A stretch of DNA of 10,552 nt, from the NCBI GenBank assembly GCA_964489425.1, contig CAZAYP010000123.1, positions 1-10,552 of the forward strand, in the 5' to 3' direction. Positions 1 through 6,196 of the stretch are shown one piece after another. Position 1 is the stretch's first letter, and each line of letters opens with the position of its first letter. The notes under the pieces were generated by a model that made no database searches, was not told where the DNA came from, and saw only the letters and a program-made list of their open reading frames with translations. The position numbers and the translations under genes are program-made. Source of the stretch: CAZAYP01 sp964489425 [NCBI: uncultured Verrucomicrobiota bacterium]. Lineage in GTDB: Bacteria; Verrucomicrobiota; Kiritimatiellia; RZYC01.

Positions 1-171
1 ACCGGCCCTTTCTCGGGCCTTGAGCACGACTTTGCGATGTTGCGGGGGTTGCTTATGCTGCTGGTCGCTGCGCTTTCGGTCTTGGGAGCAATCTTCGCGC
101 TTGCAGCGCGGAGGATAGAAAAAGAGCCGGTAAGGGATTTTTGTGTCTTGACCGGAACCTCTAATGGGTGA
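1..171 (+). CDS. C-terminal end of a membrane-anchored protein (5' partial)
   Basis: The frame is open from the first base and stops at TGA 169-171, giving the last 56 residues of a protein that begins before the window. From about residue 13 there is a strongly hydrophobic stretch (MLRGLLMLLVAALSVLGAIF) followed by a basic/charged tail (AARRIEKEP), the pattern of one transmembrane helix with a short cytoplasmic tail. Function cannot be assigned from this fragment. The stop overlaps the ATG (164-166) of the next frame, so the two may be translationally coupled. The alternative is that this is chance open frame in non-coding DNA; the clear TM pattern argues mildly against that. Confidence 0.45.
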   Translation, partial: TGPFSGLEHDFAMLRGLLMLLVAALSVLGAIFALAARRIEKEPVRDFCVLTGTSNG

Positions 172-421
172 CCCTATAAAGCCCATGAACAATGATATTG
201 AACGCAACCTTGGCGAGCAGCCCATTGCGCGGGTCCTGCTGGAGCAGGGGCTCAAGGCACACGATCTTGTCGCCATCTCCACGGAGCAAATCACGCACAA
301 GATGGTGTCCAAGGCCTGCAAAGGCCGGCGGTTGACCCCTAACGTGCAATCCAAGATTATGAATGCCTTGACGCAATGCACAGGTCGGCAGTATTCAATA
401 AAGGATCTGTTTACGTACTGA
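164..421 (+). CDS. Small helical protein, possible HTH-like regulator
   Basis: An 85-residue protein of unknown function. The central part reads LLEQGLKAHDLVAISTEQIT, then HKMVSKACKGRRLTPNVQSK, and it ends in a CTGRQYSIKDLFTY-type tail. The alternation of short helices, the basic KACKGRRLTP segment and the 'ease into a repeat of turn-helix' layout resemble a Cro/XRE-like DNA-binding fold. I recall very similar short proteins (HDLV..STEQ.THKMV..A.KGRRLT) from Kiritimatiellota/Lentisphaerota genomes; this is memory, not a search. The start is uncertain. ATG 164 has a weak GGAA 8-9 nt upstream and overlaps the previous stop, while ATG 185 (dropping seven residues) has no visible ribosome-binding site. 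The role as regulator is an inference. Confidence 0.7.
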   Translation: MGDPIKPMNNDIERNLGEQPIARVLLEQGLKAHDLVAISTEQITHKMVSKACKGRRLTPNVQSKIMNALTQCTGRQYSIKDLFTY

Positions 422-537
422 TGCCTGTGCGACAGCTTGCGCGGCGACATGGGGCCGCAGGTGCAGTGGTCTTGGCCGCGGCTCAGGATCGGGTTGTAGC
501 CACGGCGCTGTGCCGCCGTGTTCGTAGCCAAGTAAAT

Positions 538-544
538 GAGGGGG
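538..544 (+). promoter_or_regulatory. Ribosome binding site deciding the start at 551
   Basis: GAGGGGG lies 6 nt before ATG 551. It overlaps an earlier in-frame ATG (536), which has no purine-rich site of its own and would place MRGRG ahead of the signal peptide. This favours 551 as the true start. Confidence 0.6.
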
Positions 545-550
545 CGGGGA

Positions 551-2602
551 ATGAATAAACAATGGTCCTGGCTGCTGGTTGGGTTGGTAACCATCGCGCC
601 GGTTTGCTTGCGAGCCGGCATGGCGGCGGCGCACGACCCGACCAATACTTTCTGGCCCGCGCCTTACGCGGTCGAAGGCTGGCCGGCGCAGCACCACGAC
701 GCGCACAGTTCTGACTGGATTCCCCGCCAGTACCGCGCCTTTGATCCGGCCGGGCCTTGGAACAACGTGGCCTGGTATTTGCGCGAAACCAACGACCCCG
801 TGGTGTGCGTGGGCGGCGGCTCGATCGCCTGCCTCGGAACCAACGAGTACTTTGTGGTTACAACCGGCAAGGTCACGTTCCCCAACCTGTGGGCTTATTC
901 CATGGGCGATGGCTCGGTCTACTGGCATTCCGCGCCGCCCACCAACGCCGTGAACCCGGGCCCGGAAGCCTGCGCGTTGACCATCGCGCCCACCATCGAC
1001 AAGTACGGGAACATGTTCCTCGCCGATTGCCATTACGTGTATTGCTACCGCATCGAATACATGCCGGACGTACACGGCAACCAGCAGTACCTGTGGCGCG
1101 CACCCATGCCGAACCTGAAAGCGTATGACGCCGGCACAGGATACTGGATCCCGACCAACGACCCTGCGGCCTGGTCGGCGCGCGGGAAACCGTTCATGTC
1201 GTTCATCCTGTCTCCGGAAATCAGCAACCGCTACTATTTCGGCGGCCTGACCGTGGGGGGCGAGGCGTTCATGTTTGATGCGGCTGATGGGTCTCTGTAC
1301 GCGCGCGCGTACCTTGAGACCAACGGCATCGGGGCTGTCACCGGCGCGCCGCCGTGCGACCCGTATGCGTTTGCGGCCACCAACAACCCCATGGACCTTA
1401 CCAACAACCCCATCGTGTTTGGCATCTGGGCCACGGGGTCCAACACGGATAACCCAGACCAGGATTATTTCATGGATCCGTGCCAGCTCCAGGGATACCT
1501 GGCCGCGGGCACGTTCGGCGCCAAGTCGCTGGTCGCCAACTCGCCGGCCTTATGCCGCGACCCTGCCAACCCGACCGCGGCGCGCCTGTATATTCCCGGC
1601 GGCCAGTCGTCTGAGGCGGCGCAGTTTGACGCGGACACCAACCAGGCTGATGCCCTCATGTACCGGATTGATTTTGATCCGCGGCAGGCATTTTCCAATC
1701 GCCTGGTGGTCATGAACTACGTGTACACCAACGTGCCTGGGGTGGGCCTGACGCCCATGTTCAACGGCCGCATGACCAACGGCGTCAGCAGCGCCACGTC
1801 GCCGGACATTGCGCCCAACGAGAAATGGGTGTTTGCCGGCGACGACAACGGCAACATGTACTGCTTTGACACGGAGCGTGGAGATATCCGGTGGCAACGG
1901 CAGGTCGGCGAGATGTTGGGCAGCCCCACCACCGTGCAGGCCATTGATTCCAACGGCTGGTTTCAGTTCGTGACGTACGGAGACTATGACCCCTGGTTTT
2001 TCACGGTTGATGCGCAAGGCGGGCAGATAGTGTCCAACACGTTAGATGGCGAGATGGCCCGGCACTTGCCGTTGGCGGGTTACATTACCGGCCACTGCTG
2101 GCGCACCGAGGCGGCATACCAGACCAACTTCACCACGCTGGGCGGCCACCCGTACATCCGGCGGGCGCTGGGCGCCAGCGTCATCCTGGGCGCCAGCAAC
2201 CTGTACCAGATGGTATACACGGTCGGGTGGCAACGGCCGCCGCCGCCGGCCATTGACTTGTGGCTGATCCCCACCCACAGCCAAGTGGTGGTGGTCCATC
2301 CCGACCGGGTGTGGAGCTACACCAACGTGGCCCAAACCATCCAGGCCACGTACATGGACACCAACGGGACCAGCGAAGTCGGCCTGATATTCAGCCCTGC
2401 GGGCCGGGATCGCGGCGTCATGTTTTATGGCTCGCAGTCCTGCTGCATGGCGCAGTTTCTGGATGTGAACAACATGATGCCGGCTGGGATGAAGCCGCTG
2501 TACATGCGGCCTTACGGTGGCCTGGGGCTGTTCGCCCTGCCGCTCCGACCGGCGGCGCGTGCCGCTTGCGTGGCGCCCATGTTCCTGCTGCTGGACGAGT
2601 AA
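551..2602 (+). CDS. Secreted PQQ-like beta-propeller protein
   Basis: 683 residues. Residues 1-27 form a Sec signal peptide: MNK, a hydrophobic core (LLVGLVTIAPVCL), then AGMAAA before HDP. The mature part has several PQQ-repeat-like blades: an early one around NLWAYSMGDGSVYWHS, then TIDKYGNMFLADCHYVYCYR, EAFMFDAADGSLYAR, and the clearest at residues ~423-462 (NEKWVFAGDDNGNMYCFD followed by RGDIRWQRQVGEMLGSP). The W/G/D pattern '[A/G]DDNG..YCFD...G...W' is typical of the quinoprotein alcohol-dehydrogenase-like propeller superfamily. I cannot see a defined PQQ-, calcium- or haem-binding set, so enzyme activity is not claimed; a structural or substrate-binding extracytoplasmic protein is equally possible. 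The mature chain is rich in N, Y, W, P and M, as expected of an exported protein. No hydrophobic C-terminal anchor is obvious apart from the moderately hydrophobic tail ending FLLLDE. It converges on folB with only 10 nt between the stop codons, and no terminator hairpin is visible there. Confidence 0.8.
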   Translation: MNKQWSWLLVGLVTIAPVCLRAGMAAAHDPTNTFWPAPYAVEGWPAQHHDAHSSDWIPRQYRAFDPAGPWNNVAWYLRETNDPVVCVGGGSIACLGTNEYFVVTTGKVTFPNLWAYSMGDGSVYWHSAPPTNAVNPGPEACALTIAPTIDKYGNMFLADCHYVYCYRIEYMPDVHGNQQYLWRAPMPNLKAYDAGTGYWIPTNDPAAWSARGKPFMSFILSPEISNRYYFGGLTVGGEAFMFDAADGSLYARAYLETNGIGAVTGAPPCDPYAFAATNNPMDLTNNPIVFGIWATGSNTDNPDQDYFMDPCQLQGYLAAGTFGAKSLVANSPALCRDPANPTAARLYIPGGQSSEAAQFDADTNQADALMYRIDFDPRQAFSNRLVVMNYVYTNVPGVGLTPMFNGRMTNGVSSATSPDIAPNEKWVFAGDDNGNMYCFDTERGDIRWQRQVGEMLGSPTTVQAIDSNGWFQFVTYGDYDPWFFTVDAQGGQIVSNTLDGEMARHLPLAGYITGHCWRTEAAYQTNFTTLGGHPYIRRALGASVILGASNLYQMVYTVGWQRPPPPAIDLWLIPTHSQVVVVHPDRVWSYTNVAQTIQATYMDTNGTSEVGLIFSPAGRDRGVMFYGSQSCCMAQFLDVNNMMPAGMKPLYMRPYGGLGLFALPLRPAARAACVAPMFLLLDE

Positions 2603-2612
2603 AGTTCCGGGA

Positions 2613-3002
2613 TCAGTTGGCCGGCCGCGGTTCCGCACGGGACCGGCGGATTTCCACGGCTACGCTCCGGGCCTCGGGCAGCGCGCCGGGCTTGTCCACG
2701 GTCACGCGCACGGCATGGACGCGGGGCGCCGCCAGGCATGCCTGGGCCACGCTTTCCGCCAGGGCTTCGATCAGCTGAAACCGGGTCTGCGCGACATGGC
2801 AAACGATGCGCTGGGTCAGCGCGCGGTAGTCCAGGGTGTCGTCGATGCGGTCCGTGGCCAGGCCCGGGGCCAGGTCGCATTCCAGCGCCAGGTTCAGCGT
2901 CAGCGGGCGCGTCCGCAAGCGTTCTTCGGCGTCCACGCCGACCACGCAGGTCACGTGCAAGTCCCGGATGTAAAGGGTGTCCATGGTGGTGGGTGGGTTC
3001 AC
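2613..3002 (-). CDS. folB: Dihydroneopterin aldolase
   Basis: 129 residues from a GTG start at 3002, or 123 from ATG at 2984. It cleaves 7,8-dihydroneopterin to 6-hydroxymethyl-7,8-dihydropterin and glycolaldehyde in cytoplasmic folate synthesis. Family marks, numbered from the GTG: YIRDLHVTCVVGV then AEER (E27, matching the conserved catalytic-region Glu), DDTLDYRAL with Tyr59, FQLIEALAE with the pterin-binding Glu79, and VDKPGALP with the catalytic Lys104. Length fits the usual ~120 residues. GTG 3002 overlaps the upstream gene's TGA (shared GTGA, 3002-2999), which suggests translational coupling. ATG 2984 begins exactly at the conserved domain (MDTLYIRD) but has a pyrimidine-rich upstream with no ribosome site. 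A FolX-type epimerase/aldolase paralogue is possible, but the FolB motifs fit better. Confidence 0.93.
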   Translation of the reverse strand: MNPPTTMDTLYIRDLHVTCVVGVDAEERLRTRPLTLNLALECDLAPGLATDRIDDTLDYRALTQRIVCHVAQTRFQLIEALAESVAQACLAAPRVHAVRVTVDKPGALPEARSVAVEIRRSRAEPRPAN

Positions 3003-3703
3003 GCCAGCAAGTGTTGGCCGCCGTCCACGTACAGGATCTGGCCGGTGACGGCTTCGTTATTCAGCAGGAACACCACGGCGGCGGCGACTTCTTCGGGCGT
3101 GCACTGGCGCTGCAGCGGCACGGGCCCGGCGGGCACGCCGGGACGGTCGCTCGGCCGCAGGATGGCGCCCGGCGCCACGCCGTTTACCCGGATGCGCGGC
3201 GCCCACTCCAGGGCCGCCATGCGCGTAAATTCCGCCAGCAGCTTCTTGGATGCCCAGTACGAGGCGTTGGCAAGGTCCAGCCCGGCGACGTGCCGGTCCA
3301 GCAGGTTGACGACCTGGCCCGGGCCACCCGGCGCGGCGAAGGCCTGCATCAGCGCCACTGGCGCCCAGCAGTTGATTTGCATCTGTTCCAGCGCGGCCGG
3401 CAGGTCCAGGTGGGACAGCGTATCGGGCCGGAACACGGCCGCGTTGTTGATCAGGATGTCCAACCCGTCCCATGGTGACCGGGCGGCCGCCACCAGGGCG
3501 GCGGCCGCGGCAGGGTCCCGCAAGTCCGCGGCCAGCGGCACGGCGCAAGGACCCAGTTCGGCGCACAAAGCTTGCGCCGCTTGCCGGGACTGATGGAAGT
3601 GTACGGCCACCCGGGCGCCACAGGCCGCCAGCGCGATGCTGATCGCGCGGCCGATCCTCTGGCTCCCGCCGGTCACCAATGCTGTTTTTCCCTTGAGCGA
3701 CAT
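2999..3703 (-). CDS. folM: SDR family pteridine / dihydropterin reductase (FolM/PTR1-like)
   Basis: 234 residues, a short-chain dehydrogenase/reductase. The N-terminal NAD(P)-binding motif is TGGSQRIG (residues 11-18). It carries Arg at the position where ordinary SDRs have Gly (TGxxxGxG), which is the TGxxxRxG hallmark of PTR1/FolM pteridine reductases. HFHQS (35-39) matches their HxHxS NADPH-phosphate region. D60 (ADL), NNAA (86-89) and N111 are standard SDR features. The catalytic set is D136, Y149, K153 (NLLD...SYWASKK): the usual Ser is replaced by Asp 13 residues before Tyr, as in PTR1 (D181/Y194). The predicted reaction is NADPH-dependent reduction of dihydropterin/dihydrofolate or dihydromonapterin. 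Being first in an operon with folB strongly supports a pterin role over a FabG-type one. No good Shine-Dalgarno precedes ATG 3703. The folM symbol is by family; it could act as an alternative dihydrofolate reductase. Confidence 0.88.
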   Translation of the reverse strand: MSLKGKTALVTGGSQRIGRAISIALAACGARVAVHFHQSRQAAQALCAELGPCAVPLAADLRDPAAAAALVAAARSPWDGLDILINNAAVFRPDTLSHLDLPAALEQMQINCWAPVALMQAFAAPGGPGQVVNLLDRHVAGLDLANASYWASKKLLAEFTRMAALEWAPRIRVNGVAPGAILRPSDRPGVPAGPVPLQRQCTPEEVAAAVVFLLNNEAVTGQILYVDGGQHLLA

Positions 3704-3902
3704 CGGGTAAACATTACCATAGCGGGCTCCGGGGCACCGAGCGAATTATCCGAATGATCCAGGCGCGGAAGGCATCCCGCCGCGCCTGCGGTCCTTGATC
3801 TATTCCAAGTTCTCCCGATCATGGCGGTTGCCGAAATGAAAAGATGCCATGGCGCTGCTGTGGCGCTGGACGTAATGATGATCTTCTGTAATCATCTCTC
3901 CG

Positions 3903-4511
3903 ATGTGGCGCGAGAAAAGCGGCAATATTGAGCCGGCAAAGCCATGCCTGGAGTACGCCAACGCCCTGGCCAAGCTGGAGGACGGTCAGCCTGGCCTTAC
4001 GGTTGTTGAGCACTGCAATATTGTGGGCCAAGTGGCAAAGTTTTTTACGCCCAACGAGCCGCCCGCCAGTGTGCTGGCCGCCCTGCACGACGTCGGCAAA
4101 GTGTCGCCCGGGTTTCAAGCCGGCAAGATGGGTCTGGGCCCCGCCCACTTGGCAGACCGTTGCGAAACCAAGCATGCTGTCTTAAGCGAGGCGGCCTATC
4201 TGCGGTGGCTGGAGGGCAAGGAGTTTGATGCCAAGAAATGGGGCGCGGCGCTTGGCGCACATCACGGAACACGGAAGAAACCCGCGCCAGATGCCCGTGG
4301 CATTTATGGCGGACCCGATTGGAGCGCTGCGCGGCAAAAGTTGATCGACAAGCTGGTCGCGGAGTTCGGAACTCCGCCAAACATTCAACGGGGCCTCGGT
4401 TTCTGCGATCTGTTTCCGGACTTTGAACCCAATGCGCTGCAAAAGGAACTCCACGCCATGGCCGCCGGACGCGGCCTGTACGTCGTGGTACATCCTGTCT
4501 GTCCATGTTGA
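3903..4511 (+). pseudogene. cas3: Truncated CRISPR-associated Cas3 HD-nuclease domain (cas3 remnant)
   Basis: 202 residues matching the N-terminal HD nuclease (Cas3'') of type I CRISPR Cas3. Visible metal-site motifs in order: H37 (VVEHC), H62-D63 and K66 (LAALHDVGKVSPGFQ), H91 (TKHAVLSEAA), H120-H121 (LGAHHG). The N-terminus WREKS resembles the 'WaKS' start seen in Cas3. What is missing: the last metal-ligand Asp segment (usually ADWIGS-like) and the whole DExD/H helicase, normally another 400-600 residues. After residue ~185 the chain turns into an unrelated tail (RGLYVVVHPVCPC) that is read from repeat-like DNA beginning near 4487. There are no other cas genes and no array in the window, so this is most likely a decayed relic. 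A stand-alone Cas3'' protein cannot be fully excluded because the HD core up to HH is intact. An in-frame TGA at 3879 rules out a longer N-terminus; no ribosome site is evident before ATG 3903. Confidence 0.75.
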
Positions 4512-4516
4512 ATTCT
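4488..4516. repeat. Repeat-like patch at the cas3 breakpoint
   Basis: ACATCCTGTCTGTCCATG followed by TTGAATTCT encodes the odd C-terminal tail of the Cas3 fragment. It looks like the CCTGT-/ACAGG-rich boilerplate found between genes of many bacteria. A related inverted version (AGAATGAACAGGAC) occurs at 4920-4933. Assignment as a dispersed repeat rests on recall and on its position at the domain break; copy number is unknown. Confidence 0.3.
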
Positions 4517-4635
4517 GGTGTCCGTGCCGGATTGCGCGGCGACAGCCATCCAGGCGTCAACATCCGGATTTTCGGCTCAACCGCCAAGTGCCGGTCTGGA
4601 TATCAACAAACGGGTGCGAATGGAAGAAGATCAAC

Positions 4636-4718
4636 AACCGCGGATGGACACGGATGTGAATCGGTGCAGGTATCGGATCCCCCTGAAAATCCGTGTTAAT
4701 CCGCGTACATCCGTGGTT
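4636..4718. repeat. Inverted-repeat intergenic element (CCGCGGAT / ATCCGTGG type)
   Basis: The left arm AACCGCGGATGGACACGGAT (4636-4655) is answered by a right arm at 4688-4718 containing ATCCGTGTTAATCCGCG and CATCCGTGGTT. The reverse complement of the left arm matches the right arm's start (ATCCGTGT) and its end (ATCCG.GGTT), with an extra ATCCG unit in the right arm. The 'ATCCGTG..ATCCGCG..ATCCGTGG' style is one I know as a widespread dispersed intergenic repeat in environmental genomes. The family attribution is recall; the inverted symmetry is visible directly. Confidence 0.6.
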
Positions 4719-4728
4719 CAAATTATTT

Positions 4729-4754
4729 GCAAGGCGCGAAGCCGCGAAGAAGAT
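4729..4754. repeat. GCGAAG-rich dispersed-repeat-like patch
   Basis: GCAAGGCGCGAAGCCGCGAA followed by GAAGAT is an internally repetitive segment (CGCGAAG, CCGCGAAG, GAAG) directly after the inverted-repeat element. It resembles another common intergenic boilerplate sequence. No coding or structural role is visible. Confidence 0.35.
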
Positions 4755-4893
4755 GGGAAAACTGGCGGCTCAACGGCTTGGCGACGATGAAAATATCCAG
4801 CCCGCCCCCGCGCGGCCATGCTTCAAAAACGAGTCATTTTTGTACCATGCCGACCATTGACGATGTCCTGGAAGCGGGGTAGGGTGTGGTACA

Positions 4894-4924
4894 TAGACAA
4901 ACAGGGCAGATAGTGTGATAGAAT
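4894..4924 (+). promoter_or_regulatory. Possible sigma70-type promoter for the three-gene cassette
   Basis: TAGACA (4894-4899, 5/6 to the -35 consensus) and TAGAAT (4919-4924, 5/6 to the -10 consensus) are separated by 19 nt. The spacing is on the long side. Transcription would start near 4931 and give a leader of about 250 nt to ATG 5180 that includes the hairpin at 4974-4994. This is speculative because the region is repeat-like. Confidence 0.25.
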
Positions 4925-4973
4925 GAACAGGACACCAGCCACAGAGGCACGCAAAGGCATGGCGAAAAAAGCT

Positions 4974-4994
4974 CCCCTCCTTTGCAAGGAGGGG
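4974..4994. repeat. Perfect 9-bp hairpin/palindrome before the small-gene cassette
   Basis: CCCCTCCTT (4974-4982), loop TGC, AAGGAGGGG (4986-4994) is a perfect stem. It continues into GGCCGCAGGCC (4996-5006) and GGGGTGGTT. There is no T-tract after it, so it is not a normal intrinsic terminator. It looks like the core of a CCCCTCC..GGAGGGG dispersed element. The stem contains AAGGAGGGG, a strong Shine-Dalgarno-like string, but no suitable start codon follows at the right distance. Confidence 0.5.
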
Positions 4995-5179
4995 TGGCCG
5001 CAGGCCGGGGTGGTTATGTTGATGGATTGCAGTCCGAGCCCGCGCGCCCATGCGGTCGCACGCCAGGCGCCGCACGCGGATTGTACCGCATGCACGATGC
5101 CTTCGATGCCCCGTTGCCAGCGGAAATGGCCAGGGCGCAGGCCCTGCCCACAAAACGACCAGGAACTAGCAGGACAAAC

Positions 5180-5401
5180 ATGAAATTGAAGCAGATGGTT
5201 GCGGAATTGATTGATTCAATGAACCCGGACCAGATCCTGACGGTTTACGAAGTGGCAACCCAGCTTAACCGCGCGGCAGGCCCTGGCGTTGCCCGGCCGG
5301 CCACTTCCAGCCCGCCGTTTCTTGAATTGCGCGAACTTCTCAAGGGCTGCGCGGGAAATCTAAGTGACGATATCGCGGAGTTGCGCGCGAATGAAAGATA
5401 A
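5180..5401 (+). CDS. Small antitoxin-like protein, first gene of cassette
   Basis: 73 residues from ATG 5180, with AGGA (5171-5174) 5 nt upstream. The frame is open further up to 4982, but that part runs through repeat-like DNA and has no protein character, so the short start is preferred. The N-terminal half (MKLKQMVAELIDSMNPDQIL then TVYEVATQLNR) looks helical. A Pro/Ala/Gly-rich linker follows, and the C-terminus is FLELRELLKGCAGNLSDDIA then ELRANER. That tail resembles the 'R..L....G.LS..I...R..R' ending I associate with small antitoxin-like proteins. No DNA-binding domain can be named. The stop (TAA 5399-5401) overlaps the ribosome site of the next gene, so it is almost certainly co-transcribed with the DUF6883 gene. 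The antitoxin role is inference from tail and context. Confidence 0.7.
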   Translation: MKLKQMVAELIDSMNPDQILTVYEVATQLNRAAGPGVARPATSSPPFLELRELLKGCAGNLSDDIAELRANER

Positions 5402-5404
5402 GGA
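5400..5404 (+). promoter_or_regulatory. Ribosome binding site deciding the TTG start at 5413
   Basis: AAGGA overlaps the stop codon of the upstream gene and lies 8 nt before TTG 5413. There is no ATG at the conserved N-terminus, so this site supports the non-standard start. Confidence 0.6.
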
Positions 5405-5412
5405 TTCTGATT

Positions 5413-5745
5413 TTGAGATTGCCTAACGGAGACCGGGCTTTTATTGATGTGGACAAGCTGCGGCATTACTGCTTGAGCATGGCGCATCCGCGGGGCAAGC
5501 ACAAGGCGCGGGTGTTTGCCGCTGCGCTGGGCCTGACGGATGCCCAGGTCGAAGTTCTGGGAGCCGCCTTGCGCATGGCGGCGCGCTCCGAATTGGCAGT
5601 TCAGGGACCGGTTGATGAGTACGGATCGCGATATCTGGTTGATTTTGAAATGGCTGCAAAAAGAGGGCGGCGCACAGTGCGCAGCATCTGGCTGATACGA
5701 AATGGCGAGGATTATCCTCGGCTGATTACATGTTATGTTGTCTAA
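5413..5745 (+). CDS. DUF6883 family protein, candidate toxin component
   Basis: 110 residues from TTG 5413. The start is supported by the AAGGA site and by the family's usual N-terminus (M.LPN..RA.VD..KL..Y). Recognisable DUF6883 pattern in order: RLPNGDRAFIDVDKLRHYCL, HPRGKHKARVFAAALGLT, a helix AQVEVLGAALRMAA, DEYGSRYLVDFEM, VRSIWLIRNGEDYPRLITCY. The family is of unknown biochemical function. I associate it with toxin-like and small two-gene modules, often next to DUF4926 proteins. Conserved polar residues that could form an active or binding site are D17-K19, H/R..GKHK, R.Y..DF and the W.IR...PRL.T end. It sits 11 nt after the antitoxin-like gene and 11 nt before the DUF4926 gene. Toxin activity is inference from context only. 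Confidence 0.85.
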   Translation: MRLPNGDRAFIDVDKLRHYCLSMAHPRGKHKARVFAAALGLTDAQVEVLGAALRMAARSELAVQGPVDEYGSRYLVDFEMAAKRGRRTVRSIWLIRNGEDYPRLITCYVV

Positions 5746-5756
5746 GGTGGTGGCAA

Positions 5757-5984
5757 ATGAATGAACATTGGGAGTTGTTGGATGTGGTGGCGCTCTCCCG
5801 GGACTTGCCGGACAAGGGCTTGGTCCGCGGCCAGGTTGGCACGATCGTTGAAGTTCATGGCAACGGCATTTTTGAGGTGGAGTTCAGCGACGAGCAAGGG
5901 CGGGCTTATGCCATGGCCGCCCTGCCGTCTTCGGATCTACTGCGGCTGCATTTTTTGCCTAATGAATTGAAAAAAGTCTCATAA
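5757..5984 (+). CDS. DUF4926 family protein, partner of the DUF6883 protein
   Basis: 75 residues from ATG 5757, with AAGGTGG (5744-5750) 6 nt upstream; that site overlaps the preceding stop. The DUF4926 pattern is clear: ELLDVVALSRDLPDKGLVRG, QVGTIVEVHGNGIFEVEFSD, then G.AYAMAALPSSDLLRL. This is a small beta-barrel-like protein (SH3-like strands GLVRGQVGTIVEV / IFEVEF) of unknown function. In the genomes I know, DUF4926 genes often follow a DUF6883 or another small toxin-like gene, so it probably acts as partner or immunity/antitoxin. The longer frame from 5730 would start inside the previous gene and lacks a ribosome site. It is followed by the structured region and terminator at 6080-6225. 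Confidence 0.87.
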   Translation: MNEHWELLDVVALSRDLPDKGLVRGQVGTIVEVHGNGIFEVEFSDEQGRAYAMAALPSSDLLRLHFLPNELKKVS

Positions 5985-6079
5985 GAAGCAATTCGGAAAA
6001 TTGTTCTTTCATCTAATATGGAGCCATGTAGAACGCATTAAATCTGACATCTGAATAAGTTTTGCGTCGTCGCGGTGTT

Positions 6080-6196
6080 CGTTCGATCTAAACCGGCAAA
6101 GTTTTTTCCTATGAACGAAACTGTGGGCGTCGCGCCCCTCGGGCGCGGCTTCATAGTTCATGTTCATAGGAGGGCTTGCCGGCCCTAGATCGAGCG
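6080..6196 (+). promoter_or_regulatory. Long nested RNA hairpin, possible switch-like leader
   Basis: Four stacked stems can be drawn. P1: 6080-6090 with 6186-6196 (11 bp, one GU; core CGATCTA/TAGATCG). P2: 6093-6099 with 6176-6182 (CCGGCAA/TTGCCGG). P3: 6104-6116 with 6162-6174 (core CCTATGAAC/GTTCATAGG, plus T-A and three GU). P4: 6129-6137 with 6141-6149 (core CGCGCCC, loop CTC, GGGCGCG). Internal loops are small (AA/CCC and AGTT/C). TTCATAG occurs twice (6150-6156 and 6163-6169), allowing an alternative register of P3. The 3' strand of P1 overlaps the terminator's 5' arm by six bases. I recognise no known riboswitch class. It may be a leader of the 6262 gene, a 3' UTR of the cassette, a small RNA, or a folded repeat element. 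Confidence 0.6.

Larger units (their letters stand above)
4512..5179. other. 668-nt gene-free region made of repeat-like patches
   Basis: I find no convincing gene. Short open frames here have arbitrary composition and no domain pattern, and the frame that enters the 5180 gene from 4982 runs through a palindrome and repeats. The stretch contains an inverted-repeat element (4636-4718), a GCGAAG-rich patch (4729-4754), a possible promoter (4894-4924), a CACAGAGGCAC patch (4935-4950) and a perfect hairpin (4974-4994). Together they resemble a graveyard of short dispersed elements that replaced the 3' part of cas3. About 110 nt (5060-5179) directly before the next gene show nothing recognisable. 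Confidence 0.6.

Noticed and set aside
501-520. Hairpin CACGGCG-CTGTGC-CGCCGTG as a terminator before the propeller gene
   Set aside because: The 7-bp stem is perfect but no T-tract follows; it is within expectation for GC-rich intergenic DNA.
395-1075. 226-residue minus-strand open frame over the start of the propeller gene
   Set aside because: Arg/His/Gly/Pro-rich shadow frame; the plus strand carries a signal peptide, ribosome site and propeller blades.
2517-3593. Long plus-strand open frame opposite folB and the reductase
   Set aside because: It is a shadow of two clearly recognisable minus-strand genes in GC-rich DNA; its protein is a low-complexity Arg/Ala/Gly sequence with no domain.
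4982-5179. N-terminal extension of the 5180 gene (start at 4982)
   Set aside because: The extension begins inside the 4974-4994 hairpin, reads through repeat-like DNA and has no protein-like character; ATG 5180 has an AGGA site.
3700-5180. CRISPR array near the Cas3 fragment
   Set aside because: No direct repeats of 25-40 nt with regular spacers are visible on either side; the repeats present are inverted or dispersed-type patches.
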